Shown here piece after piece: positions 1-8,033 of a stretch of DNA of 37,850 bases. The translations under genes and the position numbers were made by a program. The DNA comes from an uncultured Lachnospiraceae bacterium (lineage in GTDB: Bacteria > Bacillota > Clostridia > Lachnospirales > Lachnospiraceae), in the NCBI GenBank assembly GCA_902767015.1, contig CACXFV010000125.1:1-37850 (forward strand), in the 5' to 3' direction. Position 1 is the stretch's first letter. Every line of letters begins with the position of its first letter. The notes below the pieces were generated by a model that was not told the DNA's origin, did no database searches, and saw only the letters and a list, made by a program, of their open reading frames with translations.

Positions 1-22
1 ATTTCTCCTATTGTTCTCCTTC
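1..22 (-). promoter_or_regulatory. Shine-Dalgarno region of a leftward gene beginning outside the window
   Basis: Read on the minus strand the first bases contain two purine-rich motifs, AAGGAG and AGGAG, the second ending only a few bases from the window edge. This suggests that a leftward gene starts at or just beyond position 1. The rest of the gap up to 141 is AT-rich and I see no gene in it. The inference rests on the motif alone. Confidence 0.35.
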
Positions 23-141
23 AAATAAATATTTACCGTCCATCTGTAATAAAATGCTTCACTCTCTGGATTCTAGTTGTACTAGTTCTGTTCTAATAAT
101 TTGTTGATCCTAATAAAACCTTCATACAGTCATGCTCTAAA

Positions 142-1788
142 TTAAATCATATTAAATGCTTTCAATGCTTCTATTATTGCCTCCTCTTTCTCTTTTGGAC
201 ACTGTGGTTGTTTTGCATCATTAGATTTTGATAAATTAAAGTTTACTCCAACCTCTATTCCACATTTTCTTTTTACCTGTGAAATGTATAGATTAGAAAC
301 CTTCAACCCATGCTCTTTCAGCACATACTCCTGAATTTCCTTATAAGCAGCCTTCGTCTCCGCACTCGTCACATCAAGTTCATCCAGTACCAATTCCACC
401 TCAACATAATCATCCGGCTTTTGTTGGGACAAGAGAACTACCGTCTCCACATGCACTGTCCCCGGAAACATATCCACCGCACAAACCTTCTCAACCATAT
501 ACCCTCTCGCCTGCAACACCTCCAAATCCCTTGCCAGCGATGTTGGTTTACATGAAATATACACGATTCTGTCTACACCATACATGATAATCTTTTCAAG
601 TGCCTTTGGATGAATGCCATCTCTGGGCGGATCCAACACTATCAAATCCGGTTTATCTTCTATTTCATCAATTATCTTCAGCACATCTCCCGCAATAAAC
701 TCACAATTATCAAGCCCATTAAGCTCTGCATTCTCCCTTGCGGCTTCTACCGCCTCTTCCACTATCTCCACACCTATTACCTTTTTGGCAATGGGCGCAA
801 GTATCTGTGCAATAGTTCCTGTGCCACTGTACAAATCAAATATCAGTTTATCCTGTGTGTCCCCCACATATTCTCTAACTTTAGAATACAACCGTTCCGC
901 TCCCAGCGAATTGGTCTGAAAAAAAGAAAACGTAGAAATCTTAAAGCGAAGTCCCAATAATTCTTCATATAAATATTCTTCGCCATATAAAACCTCTGTC
1001 CTGTCACTTTTGACCATATCAGCCAGTCCATCATTATAAATATGCATTATTCCAATGATGTTTCCCTCTAAATCCAGCGCTAACAATTTTTCCACTAACT
1101 CGTTAAGAGTAATCTCCATCGAAGTGGTTGTTACCAGACCTACAATAATGTCCCCTGTCTTTACCGCGCGCCTGATGAGAAGATGTCTTAAATACCCTTC
1201 CTTAGTCATCTTATGATAATAAGGAATATTCTTTTCTTTAAAAAAGGTAAGTGTCAACGAAACAATCTTATTATAATCATCATTTACAATCTTACAGGAA
1301 TCTGTATTTACAATATCATAAAAACTTCCTTTCTTGTGAAGTCCGAGCGCCAGTGCTCCACCTTTACACTCATCCCCAAAAGTATATTCCATTTTATTCC
1401 GGTATGCAAATTCAATCGGGCTTCCAACAATCCCTTCAAACTCAAATTCATGATGTATCACATCTTCAAGAATACTTTTTACCATATTCTGCTTTAAGAC
1501 AAGCTGGTTTTTGTAACTCATCGTCTGATATGTACAGCCGCCACATATGCCAAATTTTTCACATAGGGCATTTCTTTCTTCCATATCAGATTTCTCGAGC
1601 ACCTCTATCAGCCTGCCTTCATACTTTGATGAGCGTTTTTTAGACAACATAAACTTTATACGCTGTCCCGGCAACGCTCCCTTTACTATAATTTTATGTA
1701 TTACCCCTTCTTCTTCGTAATAAATGATTCCTTTATTGGGAAATAATAATTCGCCTACCACTCCTGTATATTCATTTCCTTTTTTCAC
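142..1788 (-). CDS. rlmCD: 23S rRNA (uracil-5-)-methyltransferase, RlmCD/RumA type
   Basis: A SAM-dependent enzyme of the TrmA/RumA family that makes 5-methyluridine in 23S rRNA; in Gram-positives one enzyme (RlmCD) modifies both U747 and U1939, and I infer that role here. The N-terminal ~60 residues form a TRAM RNA-binding domain (PNKGI). Cysteines of CEKFGICGGC with a later Cys (TDSCKIV) match the 4Fe-4S ligands. SAM motif I is FDLYSGTGTIAQ, followed by LDPPRDG and the catalytic-cysteine segment YISCKPTSLARDL. I chose the GTG at 1788 because GAGG lies five bases upstream and family members usually begin with a KKG-type sequence; an in-frame TTG at 1809 overlaps the stop of the upstream gene (TTGA) and would imply translational coupling. 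The C-terminal ~80 residues after the catalytic core are an extra tail seen in Clostridia homologues. Identification is firm; target specificity is inferred. Confidence 0.93.
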   Translation of the reverse strand: MKKGNEYTGVVGELLFPNKGIIYYEEEGVIHKIIVKGALPGQRIKFMLSKKRSSKYEGRLIEVLEKSDMEERNALCEKFGICGGCTYQTMSYKNQLVLKQNMVKSILEDVIHHEFEFEGIVGSPIEFAYRNKMEYTFGDECKGGALALGLHKKGSFYDIVNTDSCKIVNDDYNKIVSLTLTFFKEKNIPYYHKMTKEGYLRHLLIRRAVKTGDIIVGLVTTTSMEITLNELVEKLLALDLEGNIIGIMHIYNDGLADMVKSDRTEVLYGEEYLYEELLGLRFKISTFSFFQTNSLGAERLYSKVREYVGDTQDKLIFDLYSGTGTIAQILAPIAKKVIGVEIVEEAVEAARENAELNGLDNCEFIAGDVLKIIDEIEDKPDLIVLDPPRDGIHPKALEKIIMYGVDRIVYISCKPTSLARDLEVLQARGYMVEKVCAVDMFPGTVHVETVVLLSQQKPDDYVEVELVLDELDVTSAETKAAYKEIQEYVLKEHGLKVSNLYISQVKRKCGIEVGVNFNLSKSNDAKQPQCPKEKEEAIIEALKAFNMI

Positions 1789-1805
1789 AGTTTCCTCACT
1801 TCCCG

Positions 1806-2270
1806 TCAACCATTCAGAACGTCATTCACATCATCAACCTTTGATTTTTTCTTCTTTCCACTTCCCAAATCCGGCATAAACAAAATTCTAAGTGCCAACG
1901 CTGCTCCTCCGAAAATCATGATTAGCATCAATACAAATTCATATAAATTAGAACGCTGATACCTCAATTCCACTGAAGAAATAACACCAAACACTATAAA
2001 TAACGTTCCTAATATCGTGATAAACTTCCCTGCAAAATTGTTTGGAAATATCACCCATACAACAACTCCTATGATAAGCGGCACCAAAACAAGTCCTCCC
2101 GGAACGCCTCTTCCGCCAAACAATCCCCACTGTCCATACATACTTCCAAATCCATTTCCATATGTGCCAACCGATACCTGTTTTGAAAACAAAAACAATC
2201 CTGAGCCACACAATAACATTCCTATCAACAGTAATAACAACTGCTTTCCCGCCGTCTTCTTCTCATCCAT
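1806..2270 (-). CDS. small four-TM membrane protein, unknown function
   Basis: A 154-residue integral membrane protein that I cannot assign to a named family. Four hydrophobic stretches are visible, around residues 8-27, 55-76, 80-98 and 108-128, with a Gly-rich loop between the first two and a basic C-terminus (GKKKKSK) that should be cytoplasmic. A strong ribosome binding site (AAAGGAGG) sits about eight bases before the ATG. Its stop codon overlaps a possible upstream start of the rRNA methyltransferase gene, so the two are probably co-transcribed and coupled. Transcription appears separate from the small gene upstream, because an intrinsic terminator lies between them at 2342-2368. Confidence 0.75.
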   Translation of the reverse strand: MDEKKTAGKQLLLLLIGMLLCGSGLFLFSKQVSVGTYGNGFGSMYGQWGLFGGRGVPGGLVLVPLIIGVVVWVIFPNNFAGKFITILGTLFIVFGVISSVELRYQRSNLYEFVLMLIMIFGGAALALRILFMPDLGSGKKKKSKVDDVNDVLNG

Positions 2271-2341
2271 TTAATATTCCTCCTTTGCAAATGTTCAATT
2301 TAATTCTAAGCATCTACATCATAACATACCACATTTTAAAT

Positions 2342-2368
2342 AAAAAGCTATCGTTTCACACGATAGCC
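2342..2368 (-). terminator. Rho-independent terminator after the acidic-tailed small gene
   Basis: On the minus strand GCTATCG (within 2361-2368) pairs with CGATAGC (2347-2353) across a seven-base loop and is followed by TTTTT. It ends the transcript of the gene at 2538-2804. The plus-strand side is followed by CATTTTATT, so it may also work weakly in the other direction. Confidence 0.8.
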
Positions 2369-2438
2369 ATTTTATTATATGAAATAGTTACTATTATAAT
2401 ATAGACAAAATCATTGCATATGGCAATTCAGCCACACT

Positions 2439-2463
2439 ACATATCATTCATCGAATGATATGT
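2439..2463. repeat. perfect 11-bp inverted repeat, 3-base spacer
   Basis: ACATATCATTC at 2439-2449 and its exact complement at 2453-2463 are separated by ATC. No T-tract follows on either strand, so it is not a standard terminator. It lies in the 3' untranslated region of the small acidic-tailed gene and could be an mRNA-stabilising hairpin or a protein-binding site; I cannot decide. Confidence 0.5.
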
Positions 2464-2537
2464 CTCAAACAACACTTCAACCATTTACCGTCTTTTATAA
2501 CTCTCAATGATAACATGTTGAAAATATCAGACACTTC

Positions 2538-2804
2538 CTATGCCTCATCATCCTCATCATCAAAGAAATCATCATCAAAATCGTCATCATCATCAAAATC
2601 GTCATCATCAAACTCATCAAGATAATCCGGCTTCAGATACTTATACAATCCATATGCCAGCAAAACAATTCCTACCACCGCACCTGCTATCGCCAGTATT
2701 GTACATACCTTTTTCTTCTTCTCCTCCTGCTTATTAAATGCCTCTTCCTTTTTGAGAAGCTTGTTAAGCTTAGATACATTAATCAAATTTTCAATCTTCT
2801 CCAT
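2538..2804 (-). CDS. small single-TM protein with poly-acidic tail (DUF4366-like)
   Basis: An 88-residue protein beginning MEKIENLINVSKL. It has an N-terminal amphipathic Lys/Glu-rich segment (residues ~1-32), one transmembrane helix (about 34-54), and a C-terminal tail made almost entirely of Asp, Glu and Phe. The layout resembles small DUF4366-type proteins of Lachnospiraceae, whose function is unknown. The ATG at 2804 was chosen over the upstream in-frame ATG at 2843 because GGAAAGG lies shortly before it and the longer version adds an unlikely leader. The acidic tail is encoded by GAT/GAC runs, which make a spurious His-rich frame on the opposite strand. A TATAAT box at 2922-2927 may be its promoter. 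Confidence 0.7.
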   Translation of the reverse strand: MEKIENLINVSKLNKLLKKEEAFNKQEEKKKKVCTILAIAGAVVGIVLLAYGLYKYLKPDYLDEFDDDDFDDDDDFDDDFFDDEDDEA

Positions 2805-2921
2805 ATCACACAACCTTTCCTTCGCATAAATAATCACTTTCACAGATATTACTCAATAAATATTCCATTCTGCCCCATCAGTAATCTTATTAATACGAAA
2901 ATATATTAAATGACTTTTTTT

Positions 2922-2950
2922 ATTATAACATCTTTTTCAGTTTTTTACTA
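2922..2950 (-). promoter_or_regulatory. probable promoter of the acidic-tailed small gene
   Basis: A perfect TATAAT (2927-2922, minus strand) lies 17 bases downstream of a weak -35 (TAGTAA, 2950-2945). It would start transcription about 110 bases before the ATG at 2804. The weak -35 keeps confidence moderate. Confidence 0.4.
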
Positions 2951-2970
2951 TAGTTTTTTCTACAGTTTTT

Positions 2971-5187
2971 CTATATTTTCTTCAATTTTGCAAAGGAGGC
3001 AAACATTTTTTTCTGTCCTGCCGTGATAAAATCCACCGTAACTTCATAATCCCTGCCGCCTTCGGTAATATTTAACACCTTTCCGATACCAAACTTGACA
3101 TGTTCCACAGTATCTCCCACTGTATAATCTAACTTATCAGTCTTCGTTACTTTATATTGTTTTACCTCAAATGGCTTGGTTTTAAAAATAGACGTAGCAT
3201 TGGAAGCAGAAGTATTTAACGATTTTGCCTTTTGTTCTTTCGCAGAGTTCTGACCGTCAGGAGAGGAAGCCTTTAAAATTTCCGATGATATCTCTCTCAC
3301 AAATCTTGACATAGGATTGAACTGCAATTCTCCCCTACTCATACGTCTTCTCGCACAAGTAATGGTCAGACTGTCCATAGCTCTTGTGATTGCCACATAA
3401 CAAAGTCTCCTTTCTTCCTCTATCTCACTTTCAGAATCAGAAAAAATGGCTCCTTTCCCCGGAAATAAACCTTCTTCCATTCCACACAAAAATACCTTAG
3501 GAAACTCAAGTCCCTTTGCACTATGTATTGTCATAAGCACCACATAGTCGTTATCATTTTCCAGACTGTCTATCTCCGCCACCAATGCAATTTCCTCCAA
3601 AAATTCCCTCAGCTTCGGATGTTCATGTGCTTCTTCGTAGTCTACTATTTTATTAAAAAATTCATCGATGTTGGCAATTCTATCTTCCGCTTCCTGGGTA
3701 TCTTCTGCCTTTAACTCAGCAACATATCCTGTCTCTTCCAATATTGTCTCCATAATATCAGAAATCTTGGCATATTTCATCTCTGCCCGCAGACGTTGTA
3801 TAAAATCCACAAACGGCTTTACTTTTGCAGCACCTCTGCCTACCACCGACATCGCATTCTCATTTTTAAGCGCATCATAAAAGCTCATGGAATTTGCCTG
3901 TGCAAACATATCGAATTTCCCCACAGTGGTGGCACCTATTCCTCTTTTGGGTACATTGATAATTCGCTTTACAGCAACATCGTCTCTCCCATTATCTACT
4001 ACTTTTAAATAGGCTATCAAATCTTTTATCTCTTTTCGCTGATAAAAATTAATACCACCAATTATTTTATAGGGAATACCTTCTCTGACAAAAAGTTCCT
4101 CCAAAACACGTGACTGTGCATTTGTCCTGTACAGACATGCAATATTTCTGTAAGCATATTGTTTTTTTCTCACATATGTCGATATCTCGTCAGTGATATA
4201 TTCTGCTTCAGCATACTCATTTTCAAGCTGCTTAAGGACAACACCGTCTCCCTCTTCTTTCTGTGTCCAGAGTGCTTTCTGTTTTCTCTGTACATTGTTC
4301 GCAATAACGGAATTGGCTGCTCCGAGAATATTCTTAGTCGAACGATAATTCTGTTCCAGCTTAATTACCCTGGCGTCCGGAAAATACTTTTCAAAATCAA
4401 GTATATTGGCAATATTCGCTCCTCTGAAACCATAAATGGATTGATCATCATCACCCACCACACAAATATTTTTTTTGTCCCCGGCAAGTAGTCTGACTAA
4501 TATAAACTGCACCGTATTTGTATCCTGATACTCATCAACCATGATATATTGAAATCTTCTCTGATAGTTTTCAAGCACTTCCGACTCTGACCTCAACAGT
4601 TCAACAGTCTTTACCAGCAAATCATCAAAATCCAACGCATTGTTGCTTTTCAGCTGTTTTTGATACTCTGTATAGGCATTTGCAATCTTTTTCTTTGTAA
4701 AATCCATCTCATTCTCTTTTGCATAGTCAGACGGCGTAATCATTTCATTTTTTGCTCGTGATATTTCTGAAAGTATTGCCCTCTCTTTTAAGTATTTCGT
4801 GTCAATATTAAGCCTTTTACAAATGTCCTTCATTACTGACTTCTGGTCATCTGTATCATATATTGTAAAATTATTGTCAAATCCCAGCCTGTCAATATAT
4901 CTTCTGAGCATCCTCACACACATGGAATGAAAAGTGCTCACCCATACTCCTTCTGCACCAAATTCCATAAGCGCATTAACTCTGTTGCGCATCTCACCTG
5001 CCGCTTTATTGGTAAAGGTAATGGCAAGTATATTAAATGCAGGGACTCCGCTTTCCATCAGGTAAGCAATTCTATGCGTCAAAACTCTCGTTTTGCCTGA
5101 ACCCGCTCCCGCAAGAATTAACAGAGGACCTTCTGTGTGGAAAACCGCTTCCCTTTGCATATCATTAAGTGAATCATAAATACTCAT
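2971..5187 (-). CDS. pcrA: ATP-dependent DNA helicase PcrA (UvrD/Rep family)
   Basis: A superfamily 1A 3'-5' DNA helicase used in nucleotide excision repair and in clearing replication and recombination intermediates. Visible motifs in order: Q-motif LNDMQREAV near residue 8, Walker A AGAGSGKTR near 27-35, motif II VDEYQDTN near 217, motif III GDDDQSIYGFRG, motif IV QNYRST, motif V TIHSAKGLEF, motif VI CYVAITRAM. The C-terminus has the FGIGKVLNI-type fold that binds RNA polymerase in PcrA proteins. The length of about 738 residues is normal. The start is the ATG at 5187, preceded by AAAGG about ten bases away; a TTG immediately before it is possible. In Bacillus yerC lies near pcrA, but here it is about 4.5 kb away. 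The upstream gap is a repeat-rich spacer, so pcrA probably has its own promoter, which I could not pinpoint. Confidence 0.96.
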   Translation of the reverse strand: MSIYDSLNDMQREAVFHTEGPLLILAGAGSGKTRVLTHRIAYLMESGVPAFNILAITFTNKAAGEMRNRVNALMEFGAEGVWVSTFHSMCVRMLRRYIDRLGFDNNFTIYDTDDQKSVMKDICKRLNIDTKYLKERAILSEISRAKNEMITPSDYAKENEMDFTKKKIANAYTEYQKQLKSNNALDFDDLLVKTVELLRSESEVLENYQRRFQYIMVDEYQDTNTVQFILVRLLAGDKKNICVVGDDDQSIYGFRGANIANILDFEKYFPDARVIKLEQNYRSTKNILGAANSVIANNVQRKQKALWTQKEEGDGVVLKQLENEYAEAEYITDEISTYVRKKQYAYRNIACLYRTNAQSRVLEELFVREGIPYKIIGGINFYQRKEIKDLIAYLKVVDNGRDDVAVKRIINVPKRGIGATTVGKFDMFAQANSMSFYDALKNENAMSVVGRGAAKVKPFVDFIQRLRAEMKYAKISDIMETILEETGYVAELKAEDTQEAEDRIANIDEFFNKIVDYEEAHEHPKLREFLEEIALVAEIDSLENDNDYVVLMTIHSAKGLEFPKVFLCGMEEGLFPGKGAIFSDSESEIEEERRLCYVAITRAMDSLTITCARRRMSRGELQFNPMSRFVREISSEILKASSPDGQNSAKEQKAKSLNTSASNATSIFKTKPFEVKQYKVTKTDKLDYTVGDTVEHVKFGIGKVLNITEGGRDYEVTVDFITAGQKKMFASFAKLKKI

Positions 5188-5216
5188 CAATCTAATTCCT
5201 TTATTTTAATTATTGC

Positions 5217-5321
5217 TTAGGAACTGTTCATAGTTAAGCTTTACAATTTTTCTGCTGAAATGCCTGCACTTATGGTAATTCAACAAAAAAATAATTAAGC
5301 TATTCATGAACAGTTTCTTAT
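5217..5321. repeat. palindromic ~101-bp dispersed element, copy A
   Basis: The left end (AGGAACTGTTCAT, from 5219) and the right end (ATGAACAGTTTCTT, ending at 5319) are near-perfect inverted repeats, and the interior also pairs partly (TTAAGC near each arm). A second copy at 29391-29491 has exactly the same 101-base length and aligns without gaps at about 70 of 101 positions by hand count. The element sits between pcrA and the psp-type operon and contains no convincing ORF. It resembles a MITE or a REP-like palindrome; a structured RNA is the alternative. Confidence 0.65.
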
Positions 5322-5381
5322 TTATTAGAAAGTAACTGCCCAGCTGACCGCCCTTCGCAAAATATCTTCCAAAACTAACAA

Positions 5382-5437
5382 GGCTGTCTTATTATTTTGC
5401 CACAGTTTGCTGACTGCGACATAATAACAAGACAACC
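5382..5437. repeat. 25-bp-arm imperfect inverted repeat downstream of the SPFH gene
   Basis: Left arm 5382-5406 and right arm 5413-5437 pair over 25 bases with about five mismatches or wobbles around a six-base loop (TTGCTG). On the minus strand it lies about 50 bases after the SPFH stop codon and is followed by a loose T-containing stretch, so it probably ends the psp-type operon or protects its 3' end. Its core shares ACTGCGACA and CCACAGT with the terminator at 9661-9697. Confidence 0.5.
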
Positions 5438-5441
5438 CGTG

Positions 5442-5475
5442 TGTATATGCAAGTGTATATATGCAAGCCTATATA
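5442..5475. repeat. short AT-rich tandem repeat
   Basis: The motif TGTATATGCAAG occurs at 5442-5453, again with a two-base insertion at 5454-5467, and then degenerates (CCTATATATTGC). It is non-coding and directly follows the hairpin described at 5382-5437. Confidence 0.5.
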
Positions 5476-5485
5476 TTGCTATCCA

Positions 5486-6550
5486 CTAACCAAGCTTTGT
5501 TCCACAATTTGAACAGAACTTTGCTCCATTTGTAGCCGTTCCACAGTTAGGACAGAACTTTGGCACTGCGCCGCCTGCCTGCTGTGCAGTATCATTCTGC
5601 GGCTGCTGCATCTGCTGATTTTGTGCATACATTCCCTGATTTGACATCTGCTGATTCGGATAACCCATTCCGCCCTGCATATTGTTATTCATGGAATTTT
5701 GCATGGTGTTGACCATCTGCTGTCCCATCATCATTCCCATCTGCATGCCTGCCATCTGATTTGCCATATTAGCCATGCCATTACCACCTGCGCCACCGCC
5801 ATGAGCCATACTGTCAACCATTGACATCTGTGTATATCTGTTCAGGTCTCCCACCATACTCTGGGAAGCGGCTTTCTCCTGCATTCTCTTAACAGATTCA
5901 GGATAATTAAAGCTCTCAATATTAAACGCTGTTATCGAGATACCTATCTTACTTGTATCCATGTCAAATTCTTCGCGAATACCCTTTGATATATCTATCG
6001 CATTGGCCTGAAGATTAAACATATCCTTGCCTTCTCTGGTAATCCACTTCATCAGCATTGGATTCAATGAAGAAGTAATTCTCTCCTTAATCTCATCAAC
6101 AGCATACTGCTTCTTTACCCCTGCAATCTTCTCGATAAAGACATCATAATCACTTACTTTACATGAGAAAGTTCCAAAGGCCCCTATCGGCATACCTCCC
6201 GGAAGTCCCGGTGCCTGAATATTAATCGGTGTCTTCGTTCCCCATCTTACCGTAAATTCTTTTGTATTGATAAACAAGACTTCTGCTCTTACACCACTGT
6301 TAAAACCAAATTTAATCCCCTTAAGAGTAGATAAAAACGGTATAATCTGCGATTCTATGTCAAAGCTTCCCGGATCCTTAAAGATACCTTCTGTTTTTCC
6401 ATTATACATAAAAATTGCATCCTGTCCTGGTCTGATGATGAGCTTACTTCCTTTTTTTATCTCATCATTGTTCCACTTCCAGAACATTATATCATCTCTC
6501 TGCTCCTGCCATTCTACTACATTTGAAAACTGATTTCCAAAAAGTCCCAT
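5486..6550 (-). CDS. SPFH-domain protein with C-terminal zinc ribbon (YdjI-like)
   Basis: A 354-residue protein of the SPFH type related to Bacillus YdjI, often annotated 'virion core protein' by old similarity to a poxvirus protein. Residues ~1-230 form the SPFH core (MGLFGNQFSNVVEW start, INIQAPGLPGG, EEFDMDTSKIGISI). Residues ~240-325 are a low-complexity Met/Gln/Asn/Gly-rich linker. The C-terminus ends in a zinc ribbon with two CxxC pairs (FCPNCGT and FCSNCGT). In Bacillus this protein works with a PspA paralogue in membrane-stress response; I infer the same here because pspA and a zinc-ribbon membrane protein lie directly upstream on the same strand, 119 bases separating this gene from the latter. 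An AGGAAT-type ribosome binding site precedes the ATG. Confidence 0.85.
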   Translation of the reverse strand: MGLFGNQFSNVVEWQEQRDDIMFWKWNNDEIKKGSKLIIRPGQDAIFMYNGKTEGIFKDPGSFDIESQIIPFLSTLKGIKFGFNSGVRAEVLFINTKEFTVRWGTKTPINIQAPGLPGGMPIGAFGTFSCKVSDYDVFIEKIAGVKKQYAVDEIKERITSSLNPMLMKWITREGKDMFNLQANAIDISKGIREEFDMDTSKIGISITAFNIESFNYPESVKRMQEKAASQSMVGDLNRYTQMSMVDSMAHGGGAGGNGMANMANQMAGMQMGMMMGQQMVNTMQNSMNNNMQGGMGYPNQQMSNQGMYAQNQQMQQPQNDTAQQAGGAVPKFCPNCGTATNGAKFCSNCGTKLG

Positions 6551-6669
6551 TTTAATATTCCTGCCACTAAAAATAGATAGCTTTCCCTTTCCTAGATTTT
6601 TCTATTAGCTTTCAAGCATGATACATTTCAAACAAATCCCTGTCCATATCCCTGCATATCGCGTCTCCG

Positions 6670-7854
6670 TTACGGTTCCTCATCCACCTCACGATATGTG
6701 ACATCAATGTACTGCTCATCATAAAACGCTATGTCATCTGTCTCAACTACAATGCCCTGCTGTACGTTGTCTTCAATAACCGGTAATTCTGATGCATGTG
6801 CCCGAACAACAAATATGCTGACAATAATGGCCACAATAATGGCTATGATGATGGCTATCTTTACCGGGCTCTTAGGATAGGCACCCTTGATTTTTCCTGT
6901 CTGTCCATTAATCAGAACCGTGTAATTCTTATTGGCATAGGAATATGCTGTTGAATATACAGGAATCAGGATATGTTTATAGGTCTCTTCCTGATACTTC
7001 GGCGAAAGAGAAATATCTCTTACCTCATCGTACCTTTTGAGTACATCCTGTCTGACAAGGTTCTCCAACTCATGCTCCATTACTCTAACCGCATCCTTAT
7101 GTGCCTGTTCCAACGAAACCGTATAACATTCGGCACTATAGCCGGACAAATATTCCGGTGAATATGAAACCAGACTATTCTTCACCTCATAATTCTCAAT
7201 GCCTTTCAATTGCGATTCCTTCAGATTCTTTGATCCTCTGATCAGGACATCATCAAAGAATTTATTAACCGTTCCAAAGGTACTGTACCAGTCCGTTACT
7301 GTCTCCGTAGTGGTAGAACCATCTGATTTTTTTACCTGTTTTTCTCTGTTCTTACCTCCTTGTGCAGAATAATCACATTTGACATCTGCATCAAATGTCC
7401 AGTACGGCACATAGATTCCCTGAATCTTATCTCTCTCATAAAGATTCTTCAGCTTGCCCGGTGCCAGCCATCTCTTGGATATCCATTTGGAGAAAGTCTC
7501 TTTAACCTGGTTCTTATCTACTTTAAACGGTACTACACCATCCGGCAATACTGCCTCCTCCTGTTTATCAGCCAACACATACTTAGAACCGCAATACGGG
7601 CATTCTGTTGCTGTACAGTCAGAGGAGACCTCTACCCTCGCACCACATCCCTTACACTGCATGGTGCTGGATTTTTTCTCACTGACAGAAAGCTTCTGCA
7701 TCGCCCTTCTGTTAAGATCATGCTCTACGATCTTATTTTTATCATTAGCAATCGTAACCTCTGTATCGCAGTTTGGACACTTTAATGACTGTGACTTAAC
7801 ATTAAATTCCATGATTCCGCCACAATTACTGCAATAATATACTTTATCTGCCAT
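6670..7854 (-). CDS. zinc-ribbon membrane protein of psp-type operon (YdjG-like)
   Basis: A 394-residue protein with TFIIB-type zinc ribbons at the N-terminus: CSNCGG...CPNCD (residues ~8-30) and CKGCG...CPYCGS (~67-90). A central domain with conserved Tyr/Trp segments (YVPYWTFDAD, ILIPVYSTAYSY) follows, then a TM helix of alternating Ile/Ala near residues 335-357, and a short acidic extracytoplasmic tail. It resembles Bacillus YdjG, a partner of YdjF (PspA-like) and YdjI (SPFH). The ATG at 7854 has GAGG shortly upstream; the longer in-frame start at 7887 would add an Arg-rich leader without a good ribosome binding site. Older annotations call such proteins primosomal or RNA-polymerase-like because of the zinc ribbon; nothing here supports that role. 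Confidence 0.8.
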   Translation of the reverse strand: MADKVYYCSNCGGIMEFNVKSQSLKCPNCDTEVTIANDKNKIVEHDLNRRAMQKLSVSEKKSSTMQCKGCGARVEVSSDCTATECPYCGSKYVLADKQEEAVLPDGVVPFKVDKNQVKETFSKWISKRWLAPGKLKNLYERDKIQGIYVPYWTFDADVKCDYSAQGGKNREKQVKKSDGSTTTETVTDWYSTFGTVNKFFDDVLIRGSKNLKESQLKGIENYEVKNSLVSYSPEYLSGYSAECYTVSLEQAHKDAVRVMEHELENLVRQDVLKRYDEVRDISLSPKYQEETYKHILIPVYSTAYSYANKNYTVLINGQTGKIKGAYPKSPVKIAIIIAIIVAIIVSIFVVRAHASELPVIEDNVQQGIVVETDDIAFYDEQYIDVTYREVDEEP

Positions 7855-7934
7855 ATTTTCCTCATTTCTGTGTCTGCTTCGTCGCACAGACCCTCTGAAA
7901 ATCTTGCATATCTTTTATATACTTATATATCAAG

Positions 7935-7999
7935 AAAAAGGTGCCGTAAAAATGTACTCTTTTGTGCAATCTAAAATCCAATATGTACATATGGCACCT
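7935..7999 (-). terminator. terminator-like hairpin between pspA and its downstream partners
   Basis: On the minus strand AGGTGCC (7999-7993) pairs with GGCACCT (7945-7939); flanking ATGTACA/TGTAC segments extend the stem, and a TTTTT tract follows the distal arm. It lies about 35 bases after the pspA stop. It probably ends most pspA transcripts while letting some read into the zinc-ribbon and SPFH genes. Confidence 0.6.
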
Positions 8000-8033
8000 G
8001 TAATCCTTAATTTAAAATATTCTCAATATACTA

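Noticed and set aside
2540-2737. His/Pro-rich plus-strand ORF (MPHHPHHQRNHHQNRH)
   Set aside because: It is the antisense of the poly-Asp/Glu tail of the small minus-strand membrane protein, with no ribosome binding site.
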